A stretch of DNA of 48,357 bases from Verrucomicrobiaceae bacterium (GTDB lineage: Bacteria; Verrucomicrobiota; Verrucomicrobiia; Chthoniobacterales; Terrimicrobiaceae): NCBI GenBank assembly GCA_007280915.1, contig QYQL01000038.1:1-48357 (forward strand), read 5' to 3'. A model generated the notes under the pieces. The model did no database searches. It was not told the origin of the DNA and saw only the letters and a program-made list of their open reading frames with translations. Positions 24,903-33,797 of the stretch are shown piece by piece. The position numbers were made by a program, and so were the translations under genes. Position 1 is the stretch's first letter. Every line of letters begins with the position of its first letter.

Positions 24903-25598
24903 ATGCTTGTCTCCGAGATTTTTTATTCCATCCAGGGCGAAGGCGAACTCGCCGGAGTGCCGTCGGTCTTCATCCGGACATCCGGCTGCAATCTTCGCTG
25001 CCGGTGGTGCGACACGCCTTATGCCTCATGGAATCCGGAGGGCGAAGAAATGAGCGTCGGGCAGATTTTGGACGAGGTCGGAAAATTTCGCGCCCGCCAC
25101 TGCGTCCTGACCGGCGGCGAGCCGATGATTGCGCGGGGGATCCATGAACTGGCCGCCGAGTTGCATGCAAAGGACCGGCACATCACGATAGAAACCGCCG
25201 GGACGGTCGCGCCCGGGGGGATCGCCTGCGATCTGGCCTCGATCAGCCCGAAGCTGGCAAACTCAACCCCGGTCGCAGGCGAAGCGGAGGAGGCATGGAT
25301 CGCCCGCCACGAACGCACGCGGCTGCAGCCGGAAACTTTGCGCGAGTGGGTGGATTCCTTCCCCTTTCAACTCAAATTCGTCGCATCGGAGCCTTCCGAC
25401 ATCGCCGAGATTGAAGCGCTCGTCGCCGCGACCGGCGCTGACATCCCGCCATGGAAAATCCTCCTCATGCCGGAGGGAACAAGCCAGGAGGCATTGGATG
25501 CCAACAGCTCCAATCTCCTCGCCATCTGCCGCGAAAAGGGCTACCGGTTCTGTGACCGCCTCCATGTCAGGTTGTTTGGAAATTCCCGGGGAACGTAA
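24903..25598 (+). CDS. queE: 7-carboxy-7-deazaguanine synthase QueE
   Basis: QueE is a radical-SAM enzyme that rearranges 6-carboxy-tetrahydropterin to 7-carboxy-7-deazaguanine. The [4Fe-4S] cysteines are C29, C33 and C36 (SGCNLRCRWCDTPYASW). The N-terminus SEIFYSIQGEGELAGVPSVF is characteristic, and HCVLTGGEPM and ITIETAGTV are the SAM-binding strands. Length of 231 residues is typical. It sits 5 nt after queC, and its stop overlaps the queD ATG (TAATG). Confidence 0.95.
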   Translation: MLVSEIFYSIQGEGELAGVPSVFIRTSGCNLRCRWCDTPYASWNPEGEEMSVGQILDEVGKFRARHCVLTGGEPMIARGIHELAAELHAKDRHITIETAGTVAPGGIACDLASISPKLANSTPVAGEAEEAWIARHERTRLQPETLREWVDSFPFQLKFVASEPSDIAEIEALVAATGADIPPWKILLMPEGTSQEALDANSSNLLAICREKGYRFCDRLHVRLFGNSRGT

Positions 25599-26074
25599 TG
25601 CCTTACCGAATCTGCAAAACCATCGAAATCGAAAACGGGCACATGCTCGCGCGCCATCCGGATAACTGCCGGTTCCCGCACGGCCACAGCCGGAAGGTAG
25701 AACTCGTCCTCGAGGCGGATGAACTCGATGCGAATGGGATGGTCTGCGACTTCAAAGCCGTCAAGGAGGCGGTGGGCGGATATCTGGATCAGTTCGACCA
25801 TGCGCTCTGCATCAACACGGAGGATCCGATGTTCGAAACCCTCCGGCAGGCATACGGCGAACGGGTGATTCCGTTTGAAAAGACCGATCCCACGACCGAG
25901 GTGCTCGCCAGGACGTTTTTTGACGCGTGTGGAAAATTGCTTGCGGAATATGCCTCGCGCACTGACGCCGCTTACCATCTGGCGCGAGGAGTCCGTCTCG
26001 TCCGTGTGAGGGTCTGGGAAACCAGCTCCTCGTGGGCGGAGTTTGAAAATTCCTCATCTGATCCGTCCCGGTAG
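25598..26074 (+). CDS. queD: 6-carboxytetrahydropterin synthase QueD
   Basis: QueD converts 7,8-dihydroneopterin triphosphate to 6-carboxy-5,6,7,8-tetrahydropterin, the step before QueE. The 158-residue protein has the zinc histidines H15, H28 and H30 (GHMLARHPDNCRFPHGHSRK) with the catalytic cysteine C24 preceding the HGH motif. A VCDFKAVKEAVGGYLDQFDH segment and a late TDPTTEVLARTFFD are also family-typical. It completes the queC-E-D block; queF (preQ0 reductase) and tgt are not in this window. Confidence 0.92.
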   Translation: MPYRICKTIEIENGHMLARHPDNCRFPHGHSRKVELVLEADELDANGMVCDFKAVKEAVGGYLDQFDHALCINTEDPMFETLRQAYGERVIPFEKTDPTTEVLARTFFDACGKLLAEYASRTDAAYHLARGVRLVRVRVWETSSSWAEFENSSSDPSR

Positions 26075-26088
26075 ACGTATCTTCCCGC

Positions 26089-27261
26089 ATGAGCAAATCC
26101 CGCCTGCCCACCATCCCCGGCCCGACCTCGGCAGGGATCCCGAAACGCCTGCGCCGTCCGCCGTCCACACGGAACCTCAGCAAACAGGAGGTCGCGGCCT
26201 CGGCTGCTCCCCCTGCAGCGGAATTTTCCTTCCGCCTCAAGCCTCTCGACATCGCCAAACATCTCGGGCGGTTCGTGATCGGCCAGCACGAGGCGAAAAA
26301 AGTCCTCTCGGTGGCACTCTGCGACCACTTCCAGCACGTGCGGATGACGCTTCAGGGAAAGGATGCTCCTTATTACCAGAAGCAGAACGTCCTCCTGCTC
26401 GGGCCGACCGGAGTCGGAAAAACACACCTCATCCGCTCGGCGGCGGACCTGATCGGTGTGCCTTTCGTCAAGGCCGACGCCACGAAATTCAGCGAAACCG
26501 GATACGTCGGCGGGGACGTGGACGACCTCGTCCGGGACCTCGTGCGCAGGGCCGGTGGCGACGCCCGGAAGGCCTCGCACGGGATCATTTACCTTGATGA
26601 AATCGACAAGCTCGCGACCCGCTCCGATGGAACCGGCCGCGACGTCTCGGGAAGGGGAGTGCAAACCAACCTGCTCAAGCTCATGGAGGACGGCGACGTT
26701 CCCCTGATCTCTCCGAACGATGTGAACGCCCAGATGCAGGCCGCCATTTCGGCGGCTCGCGGACACGCCCAGGGCGGGCCGGACACCATCTCCACGCGCC
26801 ATATCCTCTTCATCGCAAGCGGTGCATTTTCCGGCATGGAACCCCGCTCCGGAAACCGCTTGAAGACGCTCTCCTCCGCGAAAACGGCGGACCTCATCGC
26901 CTACGGGCTCGAACCGGAATTCATCGGACGCCTCCCGGTGCGCGTCGCCTGCCATGCGTTGGACGAGGACGATCTTTTTCACGTCCTCCGTAAAAGCGAA
27001 AGCAGTCTCATTCACCAGTATGAGCGGGCGTTCTCGGCCTACGGGATCCGTCTCCGGTTCCAGGATGGAGCGCTCCGCGCACTGGCCTCGCTGGCAAAGG
27101 ACGAACAGACCGGCGCGCGCGGGCTCATGACCGTCATGGAACGGGTTTTTCGCGATCTCAAGTTCCGCCTCCCTTCGTCGCGTATCCGTCAGTTGACCAT
27201 CACTCCGGCGCTCGTGGCGGACCCCGCCGGCGGCTTGCGCAAACTCCTGCAGGTCCGCTGA
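26089..27261 (+). CDS. ClpX-like AAA+ unfoldase lacking zinc domain and ClpP loop
   Basis: This 390-residue protein is clearly ClpX-related: Walker A LLLGPTGVGKTHL (residues about 103-114), pore loop 1 TGYVGGDV (137-144), Walker B IIYLDEIDK (166-174), DVSGRGVQTNLLKLME, EFIGRLPV (278-284) and sensor 2 in TGARGL. Two standard ClpX parts are missing. The first 77 residues contain no cysteine, so there is no N-terminal C4 zinc domain. Between SGAFSGM and TADLIAYGLEPEF there are only about 15 residues, too short for the IGF loop that docks ClpX on ClpP. It follows queD by 14 nt. I infer an independent remodelling ATPase. Confidence 0.85.
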   Translation: MSKSRLPTIPGPTSAGIPKRLRRPPSTRNLSKQEVAASAAPPAAEFSFRLKPLDIAKHLGRFVIGQHEAKKVLSVALCDHFQHVRMTLQGKDAPYYQKQNVLLLGPTGVGKTHLIRSAADLIGVPFVKADATKFSETGYVGGDVDDLVRDLVRRAGGDARKASHGIIYLDEIDKLATRSDGTGRDVSGRGVQTNLLKLMEDGDVPLISPNDVNAQMQAAISAARGHAQGGPDTISTRHILFIASGAFSGMEPRSGNRLKTLSSAKTADLIAYGLEPEFIGRLPVRVACHALDEDDLFHVLRKSESSLIHQYERAFSAYGIRLRFQDGALRALASLAKDEQTGARGLMTVMERVFRDLKFRLPSSRIRQLTITPALVADPAGGLRKLLQVR

Positions 27262-27273
27262 ACGTCCCGCCAG

Positions 27274-29502
27274 CTACAGCGAAAAATCCCCCATGTAGAG
27301 TCCGAGACGAAGTTCGGACAGCCTCCGGCCCGCATCGAGGACATCCTCCGCCATCAACGTGTAGCGCTCGACAAATCCCGCCATCCGGGCGCTCAGCAGC
27401 GGCGGGCAGCCGCCCGCAATCATCTCCAACCGTGTGGCGGCCATCCATTCGCGCAGGGCCTGAACGGCCGACCGGACTCCCACCTCATCGAAAGGAGGAT
27501 GCGGGTGTTCCCGGAACCCTTCCTGAATCGACAGCAGGCAGGCATCGAGTCGTCCTTCCAACTGCGAGATCAATTCCCGGCCTGCAGCGGCCCGGGATTC
27601 CGGGATCTCGATCCGGTCGAGCGAGACGACCAGATTCCCTCCGATCCGCACGAGGACGTTCATCAGCCCGGCAAGCTTTTCCGGTTCGCCTTCGGGGCAG
27701 ATCGGTGGATTGAGGTGGGTAAGTCGCACCCCTACCTCTCCGGGGATGAGGGCTAGCCGGGTTTTGATCCAGAGCGGAGGCGGCTGGCGGGCGATCAGTC
27801 TGCGGCAGATCCCGATCGAGTCTATGAAGCGGTCGCGGATTTCCCACTGCGGCAGCGAGGGCCAGAGCAGGCGCTGGAAGAGTGCCGATACCACAAGCGC
27901 AAGGGCCAGCCCGAAAAAGAAGTCCGCGATGGCCTGGAAGGAGACCGGTTGCTGGCCGTTGAGCCCGAGGATCCCGACGACCACAAGCATGGCGAGCTGC
28001 ATCGGGATCGTCATCCCGCGTGTGGTGAACGAGACGTATCCCCAGACGAAAAGAAACGAAAAAATAATCGTGTTCATCACCGCATAGCTGGAAAGCATCG
28101 GACGGGCTGCGATCAGGATCAGGCTCACGCCAACGAGGGTCGCCACATTCAGCGGGATCAGGTGAAAGGCCCGCCGGTCTCCCTGCCCGCCGGGGCTGGC
28201 GGCGTTGAGCGCAGTGAAAACCCATGTCCCGAGGATAAACATCGTCCCGCCGGGCGGGTGCAGCCAGTTGTCGATGAGGAACGCCGCAGCAAGCGCGAGG
28301 CCGGACTTGGCGCCGGTTTTTATCCAGAACGGCGGCGGCCACGGCGGCACGGACGGCACTGGTGATTTTTCCGTCTCCACCGGACTCTCCGTGAGGGAAT
28401 CCAATAGCCCGTGCGCGCACACGATCTGCGTCCGGATTTCATCGAGGGCGAGGACATGGAGCCCAAGGACCATGGCGTGCTCCGCGGGGATCCTGCGCAC
28501 AAGATTTTCTGACCGCATGTCGCGGAAAGCATTTTCCAAATTGTCGAAGGCGGCGTCCATGGCAACGCGGGCCTCCGACCGGCTCGCGGAGGAACCCTCC
28601 TCGGTCTCCAAATCCGCAAGCGCCCCGGCGATGGCCGCATGAACCGCCTCGGCTTCTTTTCCCGCATGCTTCTGGTAGAGCGAGTCGGCCGGAATCCGCT
28701 CCCGCAGCGTCCCAATGGCATAGGCGATCCGCCCAAGCGTGCCGGTCAGCTCATAATAAACATGCAGTTTGCGGCGGAAATACCTGCTCTCCCTCGATCC
28801 AAACTCAAGCAGGGTCCGCAGCCCGGTGATCCTCGCCGGAAAATCCTGCGCGCGACGCTCCCCCTGCGGCCGCTCCCCGTCCATCCGGATGCCGGACGCA
28901 TCAAGAAAGCACGCGCGAAGGTCGCCGAACGAGGCGCGCATACCCTCCAGAAATTCCCGCCGCGCATACCTCGGCCAGATCACGCTCTGAACGACCAGCG
29001 TAACGACGATCCCTACAAAGATTTCCTGGATCCTCCACGTCATGAACCTCCATGAAGTCGCTGGGTCAGCCATCCCGTTGCTGGCCACAACCATCGTCGT
29101 CATCCCACAAAGAAAGAAGGCGTAGGGGTAGCGGCTCTGGCCGAAAAGGGCCGTGCAGGCCCCGACGAAGAGTCCGATCAACAAAAGAAAAAGAACCGGA
29201 TCCTGCTCCAGCGCACCGGTCATCAAATACCCGGCCATCCCGCCCACCACCGTCCCGACGAAACGGTAAACGGACTTTTCCGCGATCGCGCCCACATACT
29301 GCGCCACCATGAGCACGAAGACCGTGAAGAGCGCCCAGCCCGGATTGTCCAACCGGATGACCAGGGAAATATAAACCGCCGCCACCCCGGCCAGTCCGAA
29401 TTTCAGCCCGTATCGCACCGCCGGATCCCGCAGGAGGTCGCGGAAACTTGAGGCCGGCGGGAAGGCCGGCACGGAGGCGGAATTTTGCGCGACGTGTTCC
29501 AA
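27274..29502 (-). CDS. FUSC family membrane protein (YccS/aromatic acid exporter-like)
   Basis: This 742-residue protein has the duplicated FUSC layout: an N-terminal bundle of about six hydrophobic segments (residues about 30-190, for example KFGLAGVAAVYISLVIRLDN), a long soluble helical region, a second membrane bundle (about 395-540, GLALAAAFLIDNWLHPPGGT) and a C-terminal soluble domain. Such proteins export aromatic carboxylic acids or relieve envelope stress; the substrate here is unknown. The ORF's first codon is TTG 29502 with no in-frame ATG nearby; GTG 29472 is an alternative start. It stands back to back with the DMT transporter, with only 16 nt between the start codons. Confidence 0.8.
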   Translation of the reverse strand: MEHVAQNSASVPAFPPASSFRDLLRDPAVRYGLKFGLAGVAAVYISLVIRLDNPGWALFTVFVLMVAQYVGAIAEKSVYRFVGTVVGGMAGYLMTGALEQDPVLFLLLIGLFVGACTALFGQSRYPYAFFLCGMTTMVVASNGMADPATSWRFMTWRIQEIFVGIVVTLVVQSVIWPRYARREFLEGMRASFGDLRACFLDASGIRMDGERPQGERRAQDFPARITGLRTLLEFGSRESRYFRRKLHVYYELTGTLGRIAYAIGTLRERIPADSLYQKHAGKEAEAVHAAIAGALADLETEEGSSASRSEARVAMDAAFDNLENAFRDMRSENLVRRIPAEHAMVLGLHVLALDEIRTQIVCAHGLLDSLTESPVETEKSPVPSVPPWPPPFWIKTGAKSGLALAAAFLIDNWLHPPGGTMFILGTWVFTALNAASPGGQGDRRAFHLIPLNVATLVGVSLILIAARPMLSSYAVMNTIIFSFLFVWGYVSFTTRGMTIPMQLAMLVVVGILGLNGQQPVSFQAIADFFFGLALALVVSALFQRLLWPSLPQWEIRDRFIDSIGICRRLIARQPPPLWIKTRLALIPGEVGVRLTHLNPPICPEGEPEKLAGLMNVLVRIGGNLVVSLDRIEIPESRAAAGRELISQLEGRLDACLLSIQEGFREHPHPPFDEVGVRSAVQALREWMAATRLEMIAGGCPPLLSARMAGFVERYTLMAEDVLDAGRRLSELRLGLYMGDFSL

Positions 29503-29518
29503 ACCGGCTCACCCTACC

Positions 29519-30520
29519 ATGTCCCCTCCCCTCCAGCAAGAGCACGAGGCATTGGTTCCGGCCTCGCCCACTCCGATTGCGGTTGTCGCCCGGCGGACGA
29601 GTGTGGAATGTTGCGGACGGATGTTCGCGGCCCTTCTTACAGTTGTTCTTTTCTCCCTCTCGGGTCTGGCCGGCGAGCGGACCGCCCGCTATTGGGGCGG
29701 ACAGCAGGGGAATTTTCTGCGCCTGTTTCTTGCGACCATCCTGATGTGGACGGTCACGCTCGCGTTTTTCCGGGAATCCCTGCGGCCGGAAACCTTCGGA
29801 TGGCTGTTTGTCAGCGGAGTTGTTGGATTTGGGCTCGGGGATATCGCCCTGTTCCTCGCCTATGTAAGGATCGGCGCGCGGCTGACGATTTTGATGAACC
29901 TTTGCACCGCGCCGCTCTGGGGCGCCCTGCTCGAGCGCGCCTGGCTCGAAACCTCGCTGAACGGCTCGCAGCTTGCGGCCGGCGCCCTCATTCTCGGTGG
30001 CGTCTCCGTGGCCCTGCTGGCCCGTCCACCGGGGACGAGCCATGGATCGCGTGCGATGGGAATTCTTTGTGGGATGGCGGCAGGGTGCGGGCAGGGAATG
30101 GGTGCGGTGATCAGCCGGAAGGCGTTCGATGTGGCCGGCCACGCCGGGTTTGCCCTCAATGGATTCAGCGCGGCGTCACAGCGCGTGGCCGGAGGATTTG
30201 TCACCGTTCTGGTGATGATGGTCGTGATCGCCCTGATCGGAAAAACCCATTCGCGTCCCACGGCAACAACGACCCGCTCCCGCATGTTCCTCTGGCTCGC
30301 CATGACAACTCTCTGCGGCCCGATCCTTGGCGTCTCCTGTTTTCAATGGTCCCTGCTCGACCTGCCGGCCGCGATCACGATGGCCGTCGTGGCCACAACG
30401 CCGGTGGCCATGATCCCGCTGACGATGTGGTCGGATGGCGAGCGCCCGAAAACGCTTTCCATCGCGGGATCGCTTCTCGCGGTGGCCGGTGTGATATGGA
30501 TGGTGCTGATCGAACATTGA
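29519..30520 (+). CDS. DMT-family (EamA-like) transporter
   Basis: This 333-residue protein has about ten membrane segments in two EamA-like halves: residues about 37-165 (SGVVGFGLGDIALFLAYVRI, LTILMNLCTAPLWGALLERA, GALILGGVSVALLA) and about 180-333 (GPILGVSCFQWSLLDLPAAI, VATTPVAMIPLTMW). The pattern and lengths fit the drug/metabolite transporter superfamily; the substrate cannot be read from sequence. ATG 29519 is close to the divergent FUSC gene, and ATG 29621, just before the first membrane segment, is a serious alternative start that would leave room for a promoter. The YheT gene follows after 3 nt. Confidence 0.8.
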   Translation: MSPPLQQEHEALVPASPTPIAVVARRTSVECCGRMFAALLTVVLFSLSGLAGERTARYWGGQQGNFLRLFLATILMWTVTLAFFRESLRPETFGWLFVSGVVGFGLGDIALFLAYVRIGARLTILMNLCTAPLWGALLERAWLETSLNGSQLAAGALILGGVSVALLARPPGTSHGSRAMGILCGMAAGCGQGMGAVISRKAFDVAGHAGFALNGFSAASQRVAGGFVTVLVMMVVIALIGKTHSRPTATTTRSRMFLWLAMTTLCGPILGVSCFQWSLLDLPAAITMAVVATTPVAMIPLTMWSDGERPKTLSIAGSLLAVAGVIWMVLIEH

Positions 30521-30523
30521 GCA

Positions 30524-31495
30524 ATGCCGTCCATCGCCTCCACATTTTCCCCGCCGTTCATTTTGCGCAACGGCCATGTACAGACGATTCTCGGCGCGAT
30601 ACTCCCGCGACGGCACCTCCCGCCGTGCGAGGGAGAACGCCTGGAGTTGCCCGACGGGGATTTTCTCGATCTGGATTGGATGCGGGCCGGGCACCGGCGG
30701 GTGGTGATTCTTTCCCACGGGCTGGAGGGCAACTCTAAGAACAGCGACATCCGCGGGCTTGCCGCCGCGCTGAATGCCAGCGGATGGGACGCACTCGCGT
30801 GGAATTTCCGGGGTTGCAGCGGGGAAGAAAACCGCCTTGCACGATTTTATCACAGCGGGGAAACGCTCGATCTCGCCGCCGTGATCGCGCATGCGGCGGA
30901 GCGCTATGAGGATCTCGCTCTCATCGGGTTCAGCCTCGGCGGTAACATGACGCTCAAATACCTCGGTGAGGGTCCTGCGCATCCGGCGATCCGCGCAGCG
31001 GTCGCCGTCTCGGTGCCAATCGATCTGGCCTCCAGCGCCCGGGCGCTCGACCGGCAGCGGGGAAACAGAATCTACCTTGGCCGGTTCATGAAAAGCCTCA
31101 TCTCGAAAGTCGAGGCGAAGGCGATCCGCTTTCCTGCCGAGATCGATCTATCCGGCATCCGCTCAATCCGGAGCTTTGCGGAATTCGACGACCGCTACAC
31201 CGCGCGCATCCATGGCTTCCGCGATGCCGAGGATTACTGGGCGCAATCCAGCGCCCGCCAATTCCTTCCGGACATCCGCGTGCCGACGCTGCTCTTGAAC
31301 GCACTCGACGACCCCTTCCTCACGCCGGAGTCGTTTCCAATTCCCGAGGCGGAAAAAAATCCGCAGCTGTTCCTCGAGTGCCCCGCACACGGCGGACACC
31401 TTGGCTTCGTGGACGCACACGGCTTTTGGATCGGGCGCCGCATCCCGGAATTCCTTGCCCGCTTCGTGCCGGACGCGAGGCGCGGCTCCGCGTAG
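30524..31495 (+). CDS. YheT-like alpha/beta hydrolase
   Basis: This 323-residue hydrolase belongs to the YheT/ABHD group. Family markers are the N-terminal PFILRNGHVQTILGAILPRR (YheT proteins begin with this 'NGHxQT' segment), ILSHGLEGNSKNSDIRGLA with the oxyanion-hole HGLEG, NFRGCSGE, the nucleophile elbow GFSLGGNMTLKYLG (Ser in GFSLGG), and the catalytic Asp/His region NALDDPFLTP and HGGHLGF. No signal peptide. The physiological substrate is unknown, though related enzymes act on esters or lipids. It is 3 nt behind the DMT transporter and likely cotranscribed with it. Confidence 0.87.
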   Translation: MPSIASTFSPPFILRNGHVQTILGAILPRRHLPPCEGERLELPDGDFLDLDWMRAGHRRVVILSHGLEGNSKNSDIRGLAAALNASGWDALAWNFRGCSGEENRLARFYHSGETLDLAAVIAHAAERYEDLALIGFSLGGNMTLKYLGEGPAHPAIRAAVAVSVPIDLASSARALDRQRGNRIYLGRFMKSLISKVEAKAIRFPAEIDLSGIRSIRSFAEFDDRYTARIHGFRDAEDYWAQSSARQFLPDIRVPTLLLNALDDPFLTPESFPIPEAEKNPQLFLECPAHGGHLGFVDAHGFWIGRRIPEFLARFVPDARRGSA

Positions 31496-31552
31496 GTCGG
31501 CAAGCCGTTCCCCGTGGTTGATTTTCGGGGATTTCCTCCGCATGCTGCGCCG

Positions 31553-32842
31553 ATGCTGAATTACATCTGGCTCGGGCTGGTGGTGCTTGCGGTGCTGATG
31601 GGAGGGTTCACCGGACACCTGCAGGAAGTGGCCAACGCCGCGTTCGAGGCCTGCAAGACTGCGGTGATGAATGTCGCGCTGCCGCTGTCGGGCGTCATGG
31701 CGCTCTGGCTCGGCCTCATGAAGCTGGCTGAAAAATCCGGCCTGGTCGAAATTCTGGCGCGCGCTCTGCGGCCGGTCCTGAAGTGGCTTTTCCCCGAAGT
31801 GCCGGCCACGCATCCCGCGATGGGCTCGATGGTCATGAACATCGCGGCGAACATGCTCGGACTGAGCAATGCGGCCACGCCGCTCGGTCTCCGCGCGATG
31901 CAGGATCTTGAAAAGTTGAATCCGCGGCCGGGCACGGCAACCAATGCGATGTGCACGTTCCTCGCGATCAACACGAGTTCGGTCCAACTGATCCCCGCGA
32001 CCACGGTCGCCATCCTCGCGGCGGCGGGCGCGAAGAATCCGAGCCAGATCATCGGCACCGCGTTCTTCGCCTCCTGCTGCTCGGTGATCGTCGGCATCAC
32101 CGCCGTAAAATTTTTTGAGAAGCTCCCGATGTTTGCGCTTCCGCCCGCTCCGCCGGTGCCCCCACAGGAAACCGCAGGACAGGAGGCCGGCACCGCGCCT
32201 GAAATGGTCCGCTGGGGATCGTTTGTCCTGCTGGCATTTGCAGCGGCGTTTATATTCTTCGGATGGCAACATGCCGCGCTGCCGGAGGCGCTCACCCGGA
32301 CGCCGCTCGTGCGGTTTGTCGAGTCCGTATCCTACCTCGCGATCCCGTTTCTCGTGGGATTTTTTCCGCTCTACGCGGCCCTCTGCCGGGTGAAGGTCTA
32401 TGAGGAATTTGTCGAGGGGGCCAAGGAGGGGTTCCAGGTGGCGATCCGGATCATCCCCTACCTCGTGGCGATCATCTCGGCGGTGGCCATGTTCCGGGCA
32501 GCCGGAGGGATTGACCTCATCACCAAAACCATCGGACCCGCGCTCGCGGCGGTCTCGTTTCCATCCGAACTTCTTCCTCTCGCGCTCATGCGGCCGCTCA
32601 GCGGAAGCGGAGCCACCGGCCTCTTTGCGGAGCTGGTGAAAAACCAGGGCCCGGACAGCCTGATCGCACAGATGGGAGCGACGATCATGGGCGGAACGGA
32701 AACCACGTTCTACGTTCTGGCCGTGTATTTCGGATCGGTCACCATCCGCCGCACCCGCCACGCGGTTCCCGCCGGACTCTGCGCGGATCTCGCGGGCATC
32801 ACGGCGTCCGTGATCATCTGCAACATGGTTTTCGGGCGCTGA
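31553..32842 (+). CDS. SpmA-SpmB fusion (nucleoside recognition domain protein)
   Basis: This 429-residue membrane protein is homologous to spore maturation proteins SpmA (N-terminal half: IWLGLVVLAVLMGGFTG, FEACKTAVMNVALPLSGVMA, MVMNIAANMLGLSNAATPLG) and SpmB (C-terminal half: AKEGFQVAIRIIPYLVAIIS, MRPLSGSGATGLFAELV, MGGTETTFYVLAVYFGS). The two halves are joined by a P/E/T-rich linker near residues 196-218. In Bacillus they are separate genes; fused forms occur in non-sporulating bacteria, where they are annotated as nucleoside recognition proteins of uncertain function. I took ATG 31553; GTG 31514 would add 13 residues. The AEC gene starts 1 nt after the stop. Confidence 0.87.
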   Translation: MLNYIWLGLVVLAVLMGGFTGHLQEVANAAFEACKTAVMNVALPLSGVMALWLGLMKLAEKSGLVEILARALRPVLKWLFPEVPATHPAMGSMVMNIAANMLGLSNAATPLGLRAMQDLEKLNPRPGTATNAMCTFLAINTSSVQLIPATTVAILAAAGAKNPSQIIGTAFFASCCSVIVGITAVKFFEKLPMFALPPAPPVPPQETAGQEAGTAPEMVRWGSFVLLAFAAAFIFFGWQHAALPEALTRTPLVRFVESVSYLAIPFLVGFFPLYAALCRVKVYEEFVEGAKEGFQVAIRIIPYLVAIISAVAMFRAAGGIDLITKTIGPALAAVSFPSELLPLALMRPLSGSGATGLFAELVKNQGPDSLIAQMGATIMGGTETTFYVLAVYFGSVTIRRTRHAVPAGLCADLAGITASVIICNMVFGR

Positions 32843-32843
32843 T

Positions 32844-33788
32844 ATGGCCGGGTCCCTGCACCTTCTTCAGATCGTCCTGCCCGTTTTCCTCATCATGGGT
32901 GCGGGCTACGCGATGCGGCGGGCGAGGATTCTCACGGAGGACGCAGACCAGTCGCTTCTCGGCGTCCTGATCAAGCTTTTCATCCCCTGCCTGGCGCTCG
33001 ACGTCATCATCGGCAACGAGGCGCTCACGCGGCCCGCAAATCTTCTCCTGCCGCCACTCATCGGGTTTCTCTCGGTCGCACTCGGGCTCGGCATCTCGCT
33101 GGCTGCCGCCAGGATCTTTTTGAAAGGCGACGCGGTGCGGCGCACGTTCGCCTGCACGACAGGTCTCCAGAACTACGGCTACATCCCTCTCCCGTTGTGC
33201 CTTGCGCTTTTCGACCGCGAGGTGGTCGGGGTTCTCTTCGCCTTCAACCTGGGAGTGGAGGTGGCGATGTGGACGATCGCCGTGATGACCATCTCAGGAA
33301 AGGAATCGAACCGGAAATGGTGGGAGCCGCTCTGGAATCCGCCGGTCGTTGCGGTGGCGGCGGCGATCGCGCTCAATCTCGCGGGAGCGGAGTCATGGAT
33401 TCCCTCCACGGTGGACACGGCCTGGCACATGCTCGGGCTCTGCGCCGTCCCGCTCGGACTTCTTCTGAGCGGAGCGCTTCTTGCCGATTATGCAAGGCCC
33501 CACGTTTTACGTTCGGGCTGGAATGCCACCCTACTTGGAATTGGGTTACGGATCGGTCTGCTACCGGCGCTGATGCTGGCATTCGCATGGATCCTCCCGG
33601 CTGATCCGGCGCTTCATTCGGTTCTCGTCGTCCAGGCCGCGATGCCATCCGCCGTCTTCCCGATCGTGCTGGCAAAGCTCCACGGGGGCGATGTTCCGAC
33701 AGCTATCCGGATCGTCATCGGCACCTCGCTCGCCGGACTCGTCACCATCCCGCTCTGGCTGGCTTTTGGGTTGAAACTTTTTTCGTGA
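32844..33788 (+). CDS. AEC family transporter (auxin efflux carrier-like)
   Basis: This 314-residue protein has the AEC pattern of ten membrane segments in two five-helix halves. It starts LQIVLPVFLIMGAGYAMRRA and has the characteristic CTTGLQNYGYIPLPLCLALF of the first-half crossover and VVQAAMPSAVFPIVLAKLHG in the second half. AEC transporters move organic acids such as malate, malonate or auxin-like compounds; the substrate is not deducible. It begins 1 nt after the SpmA-SpmB gene and ends 9 nt before the convergent phoH-like gene. Confidence 0.87.
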   Translation: MAGSLHLLQIVLPVFLIMGAGYAMRRARILTEDADQSLLGVLIKLFIPCLALDVIIGNEALTRPANLLLPPLIGFLSVALGLGISLAAARIFLKGDAVRRTFACTTGLQNYGYIPLPLCLALFDREVVGVLFAFNLGVEVAMWTIAVMTISGKESNRKWWEPLWNPPVVAVAAAIALNLAGAESWIPSTVDTAWHMLGLCAVPLGLLLSGALLADYARPHVLRSGWNATLLGIGLRIGLLPALMLAFAWILPADPALHSVLVVQAAMPSAVFPIVLAKLHGGDVPTAIRIVIGTSLAGLVTIPLWLAFGLKLFS

Positions 33789-33797
33789 GGCCCCCGC

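Noticed and set aside
31163-32761. 532-codon minus-strand ORF opposite the YheT and SpmA-SpmB genes
   Set aside because: The plus strand has two well-supported proteins with membrane and hydrolase motifs. The minus frame is rich in R, H and D in the pattern of antisense GC-rich reading, with no domain.
33789-33797. Terminator between the AEC and PhoH2 genes
   Set aside because: The 9-bp gap between convergent stops holds no stem or T run.
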